DNA of 64,000 nucleotides, taken from NCBI GenBank assembly GCA_030674185.1, contig JAPXFY010000021.1:72783221-72847220 (forward strand), read 5' to 3'. Both the position numbers and the translations under genes were made by a program. The notes under the pieces were generated by a model. That model was not told the origin of the DNA, did not search any database, and saw only the letters and a program-made list of their open reading frames with translations. Of the stretch, positions 38,386 to 51,172 are shown in pieces (position 1 is the stretch's first letter; each line of letters opens with the position of its first letter). Source of the DNA: Monoplex corrugatus. Taxonomy: Eukaryota; Mollusca; Gastropoda; Littorinimorpha; Ranellidae.

Positions 38386-39560
38386 TTCAATCCATGTCTG
38401 TGTGGTATGCTGTGAATGTCTCTTTTCTGCCTGCCTCTTGTTTTTTTTTCAGTCTGCTTCATCTACATTTTCTGTTTACCGCTAATTCCGGCCCATTCAC
38501 CTTTATTTATTTGTTTTTATTGATTTATTCACTACTCTATTATATTATCTTTTTGTAGCAAGTGTCATCTAATGGCTACAGGCTTGATGGTGATGTAACT
38601 GGAAGGTAAAACAAACCCCTTCATGTATCGCTTGGCTCCAACATAAAGTGAACTGACGTGAACTGACATGTCTTGCATATGCAGCAGTAAACGCACATGT
38701 ATGTCTGCATCCTTCATCCGTGCCGTCATCCAGCCAGCCAGCCACCCATTCGTCCACATTCTTTTGTTATAGATCCTTGCTTGAGCGCATCATTCTTTTT
38801 TCATTATTTTACGTCTTATTACTCTAAACTCTTTGTTGACGCAAATTTTCCCGACTGATTTTCCCCTGTGATGCACGTTTTTAGGCTATTTTTAAAAAAA
38901 TTGCCCAAAAATAAGGTTTATAATTAGAAGGAAACAGTAAAGTGGAAATAATTATTCAAAGTCTGTACTTTCAGAAATGCATACTGTGTATTTGTAATAG
39001 ACATGCATCTTACCTTCAGTTCCACATGAAATGTGGTTGCAACAGGTCCCACGAAAAAAGTTTTTACTGATGGTAATCCAAGGCCCCTACACTTCCATGA
39101 ATCATAGGCAGCGTTTACAAAGGTCATAGGTGCACATATGTGTTTCTGGGACACAGAAGAAGTACGTGATAAATAATCCAGCACTGATTGTTCCATATTC
39201 ATGAAAAAATGGTGTTTTATATTTACCTACACAAACAACGCATAAAAAATTCCACAGGGAAATTTCACACCTCTCCTCTACAGTTAAGTCGCTAGCAAAA
39301 GCCATTCAAAGTACGAAAATATTAGAAGGGAAGTAATATGGGAAAGAAGACAGACTGAGGTTTCATTTTCTATCGGTTGTTACCTCCCTTACACCATTGG
39401 CCGCTCTGTAAAAATAGCGCAATACTGTCGCAGATATGTCGCTGACGCGTCGACAAGGGAATGGCAGCCCGTAGCGGATATATCGCTGACGTGTCAACAA
39501 AAGTTAATGTGATGTAGAGGAGAGGAAAGTAGAAAAGATGTTGAAGGGGGGGAGGGGGGG
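38386..39560. other. Non-coding stretch
   Basis: No gene seen. Contains GATATGTCGCTGACGCGTCG ACAA at 39431 and again, modified, at 39478 (ATATCGCTGACGTGTCAACAA). Confidence 0.4.
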
Positions 39561-39565
39561 GGGAC

Positions 39566-40945
39566 AGAGACATAGAATAAGAGACAGAAAGTGGAGACAT
39601 AGAATAAGAGACAGAAAGTGAAGACATAGAATAAGAGACAGAAAGTGGAGACATAGAATAAGAGACAGAAAGTGGAGACATAGAATAAGAGACAGAAAAG
39701 TGGAGAATAAATAAGAGACAGAAAGTGAAGAATAGAATAAGAGACAGAAACAGAAGGAACAAATAAGAGACAGAAAGTGAAGACATAGAATAAGAGACAG
39801 AAAGTGGAGACATAGAATAAGAGACAGAAACAGAAGGACATAGAATAAGAGACAGAAAGTGAAGGAATAAATAAGAGACAGAAAGTGAAGACATAGAATA
39901 AGAGACAGAAAGTGAAGGAATAGAATAAGAGACAGAAAGTGAAGACATGAATAAGAGACAGAAAGTGAAGGAATAGAATAAGAGACAGAAAGTGAAGGAA
40001 TAGAATAAGACAGAAAGTGAAGGAATAGAATAAGAGACAGAAACAGAAGGAATAGAATAAGAGACAGAAAGTGAAGACATAGAATAAGAGACAGAAAGTT
40101 AAGACATAGAATAAGAGACAGAAAGTGAAGACATAGAATAAGAGACAGAAAGTGAAGACATAGAATAAGAGACAGAAAGTGGAGACAGAATAAGAGACAG
40201 AAAGTGAAGACATAGAATAAGAGACAGAAAGTGGAGACATAGAATAAGAGACAGAAAGTGAAGGAACAGAATAAGAGACAGAAAGTGAAGACATAGAATA
40301 AGAGACAGAAAGTGGAGACATAGAATAAGAGACAGAAACAGAAGGAATAGAATAAGAGACAGAAAGTGAAGACATAGAATAAGAGACAGAAAGTGAAGAC
40401 ATAGAATAAGAGACAGAAAGTGAAGGAACAGAATAAGAGACAGAAAGTGAAGGAATAGAATAAGAGACAGAAAGTGAAGGAATAGAATAAGAGACAGAAA
40501 GTGAAGGAATAGAATAAGAGACAGAAACAGAAGGAATAGAATAAGAGACAGAAAGTGAAGACATAGAATAAGAGACAGAAAGTGAAGACATAGAATAAGA
40601 GACAGAAAGTGAAGGAACAGAATAAGAGACAGAAAGTGAAGACATAGAATAAGAGACAGAAAGTGAAGGAACAGAATAAGAGACAGAAAGTGAAGGAATA
40701 GAATAAGAGACACAAAGTGAAGGAACAGAATAACAGACAGAAAGTGAAGGAACAGAATAAGAGACAGAAAGTGAAGGAATAGAATAAGAGACAGAAAGTG
40801 AAGGAACAAAATAAGAGACAGAAAGTGAAGGAACAGAATAAGAGACAGAAAGTGAAGGAATAGAATAAGAGACAGAAAGTGAAGGAACAGAATAACAGAC
40901 AGAAAATGAAGGAACAGAATAAGAGACAGAAAGTGAAGGACAGGG
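39566..40945. repeat. 24-27-bp minisatellite, about 51 copies
   Basis: Unit ATAAGAGACAGAAAGTGAAG followed by ACATAGA or GAATAGA or GAACAGA. The three spacer types alternate without a fixed order. Purine-only on the + strand over nearly its whole length. Long - strand frames rich in LSVSYS are artefacts. Confidence 0.95.
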
Positions 40946-41530
40946 AGAAACAAGGACACAGAAAAGCGATGGAAGGAAATCAAAATTATTTTAGCAGTAA
41001 CTAGCAGGGAAAATTTCACACTAAAAAAACAAAAATTGTTGAAACTGTTATTAATGTAGTGCATGAACATGTACATGCATACATTATACATATGTATCTG
41101 CATTCAGATATTCTGTTTTATGAATATTACCCAATCAGTAATGTATGTAAATATAAGGTTATAGTCACCAAATATGTGAATATGGTGTATTTCAAGGAGT
41201 TATGCACATCACTCACTACAATACCAAAATCACACAGACACAGATGTGTTTATTTTAGCAGAACGTTCTCAACAGACTTACAGATGTGTTGGATGACTGA
41301 GCGCTGATGCTTGAGTAATGTTTTAAACATTAGGATAGAGACTGGCTGCCGACTTTTTTTTTTTTTTTTTTGCCATTTGGGTTTTTAAAAAAAAAAATTT
41401 GTGTGTGTAGTAAATGCATTTTTGTTGATTTTTTAAACTTAAAAAAAAAAGATGGAAGTGATAAGTGAAATTGGTGACTCCATTGACCTAGATTAATTTT
41501 TATTTATTTCACCTGTTTGACACACCTGCT

Positions 41531-42292
41531 GTTTGATGGCCTGGTGGTCAGACTACTGGTTTGATGGCCTGGTGGTCAGACTACTGGTTTGATGGCCTGG
41601 TGGTCAGACTACTGGTTTGATGGCCTGGTGGTCAGACTACTGGTTTGATGGCCTGGTGGTCAGACTGTGGTTTGATGGCCTGGTGGTCAGACTACTGGTT
41701 TGATGGCCTGGTGGTCAGACTACTGGTTTGATGGCCTGTTGGTCAGACTACTGGTTTGATGGCCTGGTGGTCAGACTACTGGTTTGATGGCCTGTTGGTC
41801 AGACTACTGGTTTGATGGCCTGGTGGTCAGACTACTGGTTTGAATGGCCTGGTGGTCAGACTACTGGTTTGATGGCCTGGTGGTCAGACTCTGGTTTGAT
41901 GGCCTGGTGGTCAGACTACTGGTTTGATGGCCTGGTGGTCAGACTACTGGTTTGATGGCCTGGTGGTCAGAAATACTGGTTTTGATGGCCTGGTGGTCAG
42001 ACTACTGGTTTGATTGGGCCTGGTGGGGGTCAGACTACTGGTTTGATGGCCTGGTGGTCAGACTACTGGTTTGATGGCCTGGTGGTCAGACTACTGGTTT
42101 GATGGCCTGGTGGTCAGACTACTGGTTTGATGGCCTGGTGGTCAGACTCTGGTTTGATGGCCTGGTGGTCAGACTACTGGTTTGATGGCCTGTTGGTCAG
42201 ACTACTGGTTTGATGGCCTGTGGTCAGACTACTGGTTTGATGGCCTGGTGGTCAGACTACTGGTTTGATGGCCTGGTGGTCAGACTACTGGT
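41531..42292. repeat. 28-bp minisatellite resembling a tRNA box A, about 27 copies
   Basis: Unit GTTTGATGGCCTGGTGGTCA GACTACTG. TGGCCTGGTGGTCAGA is close to the tRNA/SINE box A (TGGCCTAGTGGTTAGA). The array is followed by GTAACCCTGAGGTTGTAGGG, resembling the region before box B. Confidence 0.9.
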
Positions 42293-43062
42293 TGAAAAAA
42301 TAAACATTTCTTGTAACCCTGAGGTTGTAGGGGGATGCGGTGGCAGAGCGTGAACTTTATCAAAGGGCCAGTTGTATGAGGGTGGTGTTCATCTCCTGTC
42401 CCTCGCTGCTTTGTCTTCCCCAACGTTGAAGAAAGGTACACATTAGTGACCGGCTGAACTGGTCATTGCACACACACATATGAAGTACTCTGAGCATGAT
42501 TTATACCGGTGCAAACTTTAAAGCAGATTGGGAGGTGAGTTGTTGAATATTCATGAATTGAAATTTGAACGATATACTGCTTTGAGTTGTATTAGGAGAT
42601 GCACAGTTTTGTTGAGGGAAAAAAGTGAAATGATGTTATAGCGCTGAAACATCTCAGAACGTCGGCCATTTTTCACCCGTTTAAAACATGGGTGTACGTT
42701 GATCATTCTCCTGTGCCACAAAACTCATTTTTGAAGCTGTGTACTTTATTTTCTGCAGAAGTCGTACAGAGACACGTAACAGTGAAAAGTGAAATGATGT
42801 TGTTTTATTACAAGTAGATTTTGGCTTACGTGGTTTTGACTTCCAGAGTTAAAACAAATCTGAGTCTCAACTTTTGTCAGGTTTGAGGGTTTTGTGTTTG
42901 TTTGCATTGTTATGTTGTTGTTTTTTTTTAATTTAGAAAATTGAGTATACCTTGATAATTTGTTTTCTGCCAGTCTGTATATATATCTTGATTCAGAGCT
43001 TTTACCTCCTTGTATGTTGTTTGCAATTCAGCAACTGCAGATTGTTTAGATATTTGTAGGAT
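42293..43062. other. Non-coding stretch
   Basis: Unique AT-rich sequence; no gene recognised. Confidence 0.4.
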
Positions 43063-43815
43063 TTCTTGTATGGTGTGGTATGTGTGTGGGATTGTAATGC
43101 TGTGTAGTAAGCAAATAGCACAGGCAGGATTATTCTTGTATGGTGTGGTATGTGTGTGGGATTGTAATGCGGTGTAAGCAAGTACCACAGGCAGGATTAT
43201 TCTTGTATGGTGTGGTATGTGTGTGGGATTGTAATGCGGTGTAAGCAAGTACCACAGGCAGGATTATTCTTGTATGGTGTGGTATGTGTGTGGGATTGTA
43301 ATGCGGTGTAAGCAAGTACCACAGGCAGGATTATTCTTGTATGGTGTGGTATGTGTGTGGGATTGTAATGCGGTGTAAGCAAGTACCACAGGCAGGATTA
43401 TTCTTGTATGGTGTGGTATGTGTGTGGGATTGTAATGCAGTGTAGAAGCAAGTACCACAGGCAGGATTATTCTTGTATGGTGTGGTATGTGTGTGGGATT
43501 GTAATGCAGTGTAGAAGCAAGTACCACAGGCAGGATTATTCTTGTATGGTGTGGTATGTGTGTGGGATTGTAATGCTGTGTAGAAGCAAATACCACAGGC
43601 AGGATTATTCTTGTATGGTGAGATATGTGTGTGGGATTGTAATGCGGTGTAGTAAGCAAATACCACAGGCAGGATTATTCTTGTATGGTGAGATATGTGT
43701 GTGGGATTGTAATGCGGTGTAGTAAGCAAATACCACAGGCAGGATTTTTCTTGTATGGTGTGGTATGTGTGTGGGATTGTAATGCGGTGTAGTAAGCAAG
43801 TACCACAGGCAGGAG
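43063..43815. repeat. 67-71-bp minisatellite, 11 copies
   Basis: Unit ATTCTTGTATGGTGTGGTAT, GTGTGTGGGATTGTAATGCG, GTGTAAGCAAGTACCACAGG CAGGATT. Central units are 67 bp; outer ones carry TAG or TAGA after GTG and are 69-71 bp. Confidence 0.95.
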
Positions 43816-44178
43816 TTTTCTTGGAGGGAAAGGGGAGACAGTCTGCAGGAGGAGGGGAGGTTCATGATTATGGTGCTGTCAACATTTGATTTAGATCATC
43901 TTATTTTTCTTGATGGTTCTGTCCATTCTTTCTCCCATCTTTCCTCCTCTGTTTTGTGTGCTAAGGAATGATTACAACACCTTGATTGATGATGGGGAGA
44001 TGAAGGTGGAAACTTGTACAATTAGTGATATTAAATCATCATAACATATTGTAGTAATAATGGAACAGTTCGTCTTCAGGCTTCAGTGGCAACACAAGTA
44101 GGCCTACTACTAAATGGAAAGGTGAATGTGGCAATTTTGATAAAACCTGTTTGTTTTTAAGTAGAGGTGGATATTTAG

Positions 44179-44316
<138 letters not shown>

Positions 44317-44735
44317 TGGTGGTGGTCTTTGATTTAATGTCTATTCACTAAAGTGATTTTAGACCAAAAAAAAGAAAAAAAAAGGATACATGAGGAGAAA
44401 AGAGGATTAACGATTGAAACAGCAAAAATGGCTAACCATAACATTGAACATGAGAAGTAACAGAACGTTAAAGATAATTTGCTATAGGACTTTTTGACAG
44501 GCTAACAAAAAATTCATATGTTAAGGATGATGAGGCAAATATGTCAGAAATTGTCTTCGTTAATAGCGTAGGTATATGTCGTTTTACCCGAACACATGAA
44601 AGAATATGACTATGTGTTATCTTCTTTCCACACAGACACACTACATTCCTAGTGTATTTTGTTTTGAATGCATCAAGTTTCCACCTATACATAAGGGATT
44701 GTATACTTCTGCTGGCAGGAAACTGCTTCGGTGTG

Positions 44736-44749
44736 TGAGTGTGTGTGTG

Positions 44750-44812
<63 letters not shown>
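44736..44812. repeat. (TG)n microsatellite
   Basis: About 38 TG dinucleotides. Confidence 0.95.
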
Positions 44813-44817
<5 letters not shown>

Positions 44818-45402
44818 GATCTGTGTGCATGCATTCAGCTGTGAATCTGACATTTCTCCTGGGAATGTTTTGAGGTGTGTGCAGTGGAAGTGGGCGATAG
44901 ACTGTCAGAGTGAAAAGTTTGTTGCTACATCACAAAGCATTAGTGAAGTATGTAATAACTAAAGGAGGCGTAAAAACTGCAGGCAGGAGAAGACATGTGT
45001 AAACAAGAACAAATGAGACCTACTACAACATAGATAACATTTACTGGGTGTTGAAAGTGAGTTAATTGCACACATCTTGTCTTGTTAATCTACATCTTGT
45101 CTTGTTAATCTGTAAGATCTTTTGCCACCTCTGAAGCATGCTACTGATCAGTTGAAAAAAACCGTAAAAATTGCATTTTTTCCAGGTATCATAATTTAGC
45201 CCTGCTGCTGCTGTCGTTATTATTATTATTATTTTTTTTTACAGATCTCTTACATATAATGTGTGTGTGCCTCTGTTTTAGGCCATCAAATGCTTGATTC
45301 CATTTTTTCTTGTTTGTTTGCTTGTTTTTTTCATCTAAAGAAAGGATTGGTTGTATTCATGTGGACCAGCTTCCATTGTATGGTGTGTTTCTCCAATATA
45401 TC
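44813..45402. other. Non-coding stretch
   Basis: ACATCTTGTCTTGTTAATCT is duplicated in tandem at 45073-45112. Nothing else recognised. Confidence 0.4.
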
Positions 45403-45595
45403 TTAACCCTTTGACTCCCGCACCCTGTCTACCAACATTCAACATTGTCAACCGCGCTAGCAAAGCAAAAACTTAACCCTTTGACTCCCTCACCCTATGC
45501 ACCAGCTTCCTGTAGGAAGTTGGTGGATAGGGTGAGGGAGTCAAAGGGTGAAGTTTTTGTAGTTAGTGGATAGGATGCGGGAGTCAAAGGGTTAA
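45403..45595. mobile_element. TTAA nested-hairpin MITE, best copy
   Basis: TTAACCCTTTGACTCCCGCA at the left and its complement at the right, both with TTAA. Inside is a second TTAA-bounded hairpin (AACCCTTTGACTCCCTCACC to GGTGAGGGAGTCAAAGGG) with CTTCCTGTAGGAAG at the centre. TTAA targets and CCCTTT termini are piggyBac-like. Confidence 0.85.
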
Positions 45596-46734
45596 AGTGA
45601 AAAAGAAAAGTTGATGACATTTTGTGTCCACATTAAAAAACAACAACAAACGCTCATCTTGCGTATCTGCAGTATTGACATGAACAACTCAACAGACAAC
45701 AGACTTGATTGCATACGGCTTGCCTGCTTTTATTTGAACAAGTAATTGTAGAACAATAGTTTTGTTCAACATATCTTCAGCATAAGACATTTTTAGAGAG
45801 GTGGGGAAATGCCCGTTAGAGATGAGGCTTTGTATTTGCATGGTATTCTGGAGTTGACATGAATGCAGCGCTGTCATTGATGGAACTTTGTGTATTTGCA
45901 AGCTTTGTTTGAATTGAAACAGGGGTGTAGTTGCTTGATGATTTATCTACTTGTTTGTAGGTGACGGAACAGGAGTGAGAGATGATTGGAATTTAGCTTT
46001 ATAAGGTCACATGGTGAAGATGGATGATTTGGGGTGGGGGTGGGGGTGGGGGAGGAGGCTGTACGCATGTGAGGTGTTCACACCAAGTACTACAACTAGT
46101 CATACGTCAGTGTTCTGAGAAAAGAGATGGACGTCCATTCTTTTCGGGTCTTCGATTTTTTCCCCTCCTTCCTCTGTCATTGCTGGAAACGTGAGCTGGT
46201 TGCTTGAGCAGAGAGCTTTAAGAATTTTTTTTTTCCCCCCCCGAGCAAAATTGTATATAGGATTCATTTATGTGAGCTGCTTGTGCAACAAATGCAAACA
46301 ATGAGTATATAGTTTTGCTTTGTTTTTAATGTACAGTTTGAAAATATTTTGTACAGATGGACTGGAAATATTTTAACTATTTTGAATATTGTCGTTGTTG
46401 ATATGCACTTGTTGTATTGATTGAATTCAGACTTTGAGGTAAGGCACTTGTAAGTGTTTGTGTACATGTAAATAGATTGGTTTCTGTAGATTGGTATCTT
46501 ATGCATTTGGATATGTACACTTGATGTTTCTCTGTCTCTTGTTTGTTTTCTTCTTCTTCTCTTTTTAATGTTCGCCGGTCATTTCATATCAACTGGAGAG
46601 AGTGTCAGTTTGTGCATCTTGAACATGTAGTAATAAAGATTTTTAGTTGCCAGTGAATGGATCTCCCTCCACCAACGTTAGGCCTGTAAGTTGGCTTTGC
46701 ATGAAGTCATGAATGATTGTTTCCTTAACCCTTT
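45596..46734. other. AT-rich non-coding stretch
   Basis: Non-repetitive, UTR-like composition, with AATAAA at 46632. No coding similarity. Confidence 0.4.
46632..46637 (+). terminator. Candidate distal poly(A) signal AATAAA
   Basis: AATAAAG sits in a 1-kb AT-rich non-repeat stretch (45.65-46.7 kb) that looks like UTR in composition. It would imply a 15-kb 3' UTR for PABIR or the end of an unseen transcript, so it is weak. Confidence 0.15.
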
Positions 46735-46917
46735 GACTGCCGCTACCAGTCCACCAGAATCCTGCATTGTCAATCATGCTAACAAAACAAAAACTTAACC
46801 ATTTGACTCCCTCACCCTATCCACCAGACTCCCACAGGAAGCTAGTGGATAGGGTGAGGGAGTTGAAGGGTTAAGTTTTTGCAGTTGGTGAACGGTGTGC
46901 GGGAGTCTTAGGGTTAA
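46735..46917. mobile_element. TTAA nested-hairpin MITE
   Basis: TTAACCCTTTGACTGCCGCT to GCGGGAGTCTTAGGGTTAA; inner hairpin CTCACCCTATCCACCAGACT against CTAGTGGATAGGGTGAGGGA. Confidence 0.8.
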
Positions 46918-47061
46918 GCATGATCCAGGTGTTAGTGGGGTAGTGGGGGCAGGAGGGGGAGTAACTCCGACCTAAATGCTGTATGTCCAGTCTGAGTGGG
47001 GGGATTTGGGGCTGTGAATCAACAGACTTCATTTTTCACAGCTCAGTTGTGATCACATGTT

Positions 47062-47142
47062 TTAACTCTTTGACTCCCTCACCCTGTCTATCAGCTTTCT
47101 GCAGAAAGCTTTTGGACAGGGTGAGATAGTCAAAAAGGTTAA
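47062..47142. mobile_element. TTAA single-hairpin MITE (inner unit alone)
   Basis: TTAACTCTTTGACTCCCTCA to CAAAAAGGTTAA, an 81-bp imperfect palindrome centred on TTTCTGCAGAAA. It equals the inner hairpin of the larger copies standing alone between two TTAA. Confidence 0.75.
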
Positions 47143-48290
47143 CCCATTAAACAAATCTAACACAGTGAGTTTGAAAATTGTTGAGTCGTTGGGTTTTTCA
47201 AGTAATTGGGTTTTTCAGGTTAGTATTATGCAAGCTGGGTTTAGTAATACTGAACAAGCGAACTGAAGGAAGGGTCCACAGGTTTTCTCAAAATTAAGCC
47301 TCTTTGCTATGTGTGTGCCTGTTCTTAATGATTAATACTTTTTTTGGTGTTTTTTTTTTTTTGTTACTAAGTTTGAAGATCAGGGCCCACTGACTAAAAT
47401 AGTCAAATTTCAAGATGGAACCATTTAAATAAAGTAACCAAATTTCAAGTCAGAACCATTTATGAATGAGACTGTTTGAAACAGATTTTGAAGTCCATGA
47501 GATAGCCAAATTTCATGTGAACCATTTGAATGAGATAGCCAACTTTCAAAGTCGAAACTATATGAATTACATAGCAATTTCAAGGTCAGAACCATTTTGA
47601 AATAGATAAACATCAGAACCATTTGAATTGAATAGCCATATTTCTAGTTCAGGATCTCATGAAATGCATCAAATTACGAGGATTGTGTTGTAATTGTTAT
47701 GTTGTTATGTAACTGGCTTCCAGTTATGTATGTTATCTAATAGTGTTGTGGTTCTGATTTCTGTCAGAACGAGAGATTGTTACTATTAGTTTAATCATCT
47801 TTGTTTTTCTGTTTTACTGACTTAATCTTGCTTGTTTCATGTCAGCTGGAGAGGTGTGTGTGTGTCTGTCTAACTGTGTCTCTGACCAGGGAAAAAAAAA
47901 TCATTATGGGATTTTGTCATTTTATTCTGCATGGATCTTTGCCAAATTTGTTGTAATGATGAAGTCACAAATGTTTAACACATCGGTGATGGGGAGCGAC
48001 TATAGTCATGAACGCCGAGCTTCACCTACTGCCGGGTCGCGCTAAAAGTCGTTACGATGATATAGGGTACAGAACTGGATGGCGGCTAAAAGCTATTTAA
48101 GTAATTCTAATAGTTTTATAAATAGCACAGCTAAACTCAGCATCCTTTTTTCATGAAGTACACAAATTTTGGTGACAACTGGACTTCATTCAGGCCTGCT
48201 AGAGTTTTTTTTACAACTACTGGAAATTTATTAGAGGCAGGCTCAGGCTGGCAGGAAGTTCAGGCAGAGGCAGGGCCAGTCACAATAGTG
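47143..48290. other. Non-coding stretch with decayed short repeats
   Basis: 47395-47650 holds loose repeats of ATAGCCAAATTTCAAGTCAG AACCATTTGAA, about 35-45 bp each. No gene. Confidence 0.4.
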
Positions 48291-48470
48291 TTAACCCTTT
48301 GACTTCCACACTCTATCCACCAACCTTTTGACTCCCTCACCTTATCCACCAGCTTCCTGCAGGAAACTGGTGGATAGGGTGAGGGAGTCAAGAGGTTTAA
48401 GTTTTTGCTTTGCTAGTATGGTTGGCTATGAGGATGCTGGTGGACCAGGGTGAGGGAGTCAAGAGGTTAA
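48291..48470. mobile_element. TTAA nested-hairpin MITE
   Basis: TTAACCCTTTGACTTCCACA to GGAGTCAAGAGGTTAA; inner hairpin centred on CTTCCTGCAGGAAAC. Confidence 0.75.
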
Positions 48471-48715
48471 GTTTGGAAGTCACAGTGCCAATGTCAAGGT
48501 CACAGAAGCATGTGAAAAGCGCTCTTCCAGGAAGAACTATTTCAGTTCAGTGTACACTACTGTGGCAGTCATCTGTCTACCATTGTCTTTTACATTATCA
48601 AACTTCCTTTCAACTAAAGGCTCCTGAAGAAGTACAGTCAGGATTTTCTGTAAGGCTTTCTGTATAAAACAGGAGATGGTTATAATGGCTTGACCATTTT
48701 GGTGATTTTTTCTTT

Positions 48716-48716
<1 letters not shown>

Positions 48717-48775
<59 letters not shown>
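48717..48775. repeat. (TG)n microsatellite
   Basis: About 29 TG dinucleotides. Confidence 0.95.
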
Positions 48776-48778
<3 letters not shown>

Positions 48779-48955
48779 ACTTTATTTCATTTTAAAGATT
48801 ACTTTTTTTTAAATAGTTTTTCTTTCAGATGTACATTGTATTCAGTTACGAAGTTTTTTTTTAAACCTGTATAATCATTTGGCTTTGTCTTACTGAGTCT
48901 TTGTGTGCTGTCTCGCCTTTCCTGTGTCTGCCCCATACATGTGCTGGTCTTGTTT

Positions 48956-48957
48956 GT

Positions 48958-49003
<46 letters not shown>

Positions 49004-49043
49004 ATAATTTCTTTTGGCATGAAGTCAGTGTAAAGACCTCATG

Positions 49044-49112
<69 letters not shown>
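48956..49112. repeat. (CTGT)n and (TG)n microsatellites
   Basis: CTGT steps at 48957-49003, then TG at 49046-49112. Confidence 0.95.
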
Positions 49113-49117
<5 letters not shown>

Positions 49118-49533
49118 GCATGCACTGCCTCTTGGTTATTGTTTCAATTTCTGGTGTTGAGAAGAAACCAGTTCAATGCTTTCTGTGTTTTTTGTTTGGT
49201 TGGTGTTTTTTTGTTTTTTTTTTTTTTTTTTCTTGTTTTCAAACTGGAAATTGATGCAGTGAATATTGCTATGGCTGTACTTGAGTAGTACTGTTAAACT
49301 GATGATTTGTGCATGTTTGTGTGGTCGTGCAGGTTTGTGTTATTTTAAGGACTATTTTCTAACGAAATGCTATTTTGGATAAATTGTGACGTGTCATACT
49401 AGTGCAGAATCTGGGTCTGAGGAATTGTATTTTAGTGTTTTTTGGGTCACTTTCACAATCGACTCATTTAGTGAGCTTCCTCATCCATCTGAGCCTAGCT
49501 CCTTGTAAATATCATGACTCAGTATAATACACA

Positions 49534-49540
<7 letters not shown>

Positions 49541-49604
<64 letters not shown>

Positions 49605-49671
49605 GTGCGTGCGCGTGTGTGTGTTTGTGTGTGTGTGTGTGTGTGAGAGTATGTGTGTGTTTGTGTGTGTG

Positions 49672-49710
<39 letters not shown>

Positions 49711-49765
49711 GTTGTGTGTGTGCTGTTGTAATTTTTAACCATTAGTGTGTGTGTGTGTGTGTGTA
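49541..49765. repeat. (GA)n then (TG)n microsatellites
   Basis: GA tract 49541-49599 directly followed by interrupted TG to 49765. Confidence 0.95.
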
Positions 49766-50070
49766 CATTTACGTGCAGTCGTTGAACCATGTACCAATAG
49801 ACGAATGTGTAATATGTAATTTGTACATACTGTATATAAGATGAGTACATAATGTTGAATTAATGAAGTACAGCACCTGTCTTTATGGTTTTGTGTCATT
49901 GAGACCGTTGTGGTTTGCGGTTTGCGTTTGGCTGTACTTAGTGGAACGTGCCAATGACTGATGATACTTTGTGAAGGTGGCAGATGGTTTGACTTGTATA
50001 GTATTTTTCCCCTATGGCCTGTAGAGAGGAAACACTCATATAACACAAATTGCAGCAATTTGTTCTTTGA

Positions 50071-50144
50071 TTAACCATTTTACACCCGTATCAGTTTCAG
50101 GAATTAAAAACCCTGCGAAGAGGGTTTGGGAGTGAAAGGGTTAA
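50071..50144. mobile_element. Short TTAA hairpin, MITE-related
   Basis: TTAACCATTTTACACCCGTA at the left against GGGAGTGAAAGGGTTAA at the right; 74 bp. Related to, but diverged from, the nested-hairpin family. Confidence 0.5.
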
Positions 50145-50314
50145 AATCTCTTCCTCTGTTTTGTTTTGTGTGTGTTTGACTGTCAGTATTTCGTGGTGGT
50201 TTTAGAGGGTAATGGGTTAACGGTGTGTTGATGTAATATGGCGTTGTGTGTGTTCTGTCATCATTCTGTAAGTCTGGTTTTGTTTGCCCTGTTTTGTGGG
50301 GGGTTCTTTTATAT

Positions 50315-50416
50315 GCACACACACACAACAGACACGCACACAGACACACATACACACAGAGACACGCACACACACACACACAGACACGCACACAGACACA
50401 CACAGACACAGACACA

Positions 50417-50485
<69 letters not shown>
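50315..50485. repeat. (CA)n with CACAGA steps
   Basis: CACACAGACACG steps grade into a pure CA tract. Confidence 0.95.
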
Positions 50486-50489
<4 letters not shown>

Positions 50490-50584
50490 TTTTAAAATCT
50501 TCGTTTTGTCCCCTTCACACCAGCAGGGTATTGCCAGCATTAAAGTACAAGACATCTGTTAGTCTGTGGGGGCTGTACATGTGG

Positions 50585-51172
50585 TGGTGTTGGTAGTGTT
50601 GTGTGTGTCCATTGTTGTTGGTAGTGTTGTGTGTGTCCATTGTTGTTGGTAGTGGTGTGTGTGTCCATTGTTGTTGGTAGTGTTGTGTGTGTCCATTGTT
50701 GTTGGTAGTGTTGTGTGTGTCCATTGTTGTTGGTAGTGTTGTGTGTGTCCATTGTTGTTGGTAGTGGTGTGTGTCCATTGTTGTTGGTAGTGGTGTGTGT
50801 GTCCATTGTTGTTGGTAGTGTTGTGTGTGTCCATTGTTGTTGGTAGTGTTGTGTGTGTCCATTGTTGTTGGTAGTGTTGTGTGTGTCCATTGTTGTTGGT
50901 AGTGTTGTGTGTGTCCATTGTTGTTGGTAGTGTTGTGTGTGTCCATTGTTGTTGGTAGTGTTGTGTGTGTCCATTGTTGTTGGTAGTGGTGTGTGTGTCC
51001 ATTGTTGTTGGTAGTGGTGTGTGTGTCCATTGTTGTTGGTAGTGTTGTGTGTGTCCATTGTTGTTGGTAGTGTTGTGTGTGTCCATTGTTGTTGGTAGTG
51101 GTGTGTGTGTCCATTGTTGTTGGTAGTGTTGTGTGTGTCCATTGTTGTTGGTAGTGGTGTGTGTGTCCATTG
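50585..51172. repeat. 28-bp minisatellite, about 21 copies
   Basis: Unit GTAGTGTTGTGTGTGTCCAT TGTTGTTG, with a T/G variant (GTGTTG or GTGGTG) and one 26-bp unit at 50762. Open frames in all three - strand phases are artefacts. Confidence 0.95.

Noticed and set aside
39370..41103. Very long - strand open frames (up to 403 residues, LSVSYS/FCLLFY repeats)
   Set aside because: They are translations of a purine minisatellite in three phases; stops are absent because of composition.
41531..42292. CRISPR-like array of 28-bp repeats
   Set aside because: No unique spacers, repeats are contiguous, and the sequence is eukaryotic. The same holds for 50585-51172 and 61231-63153.
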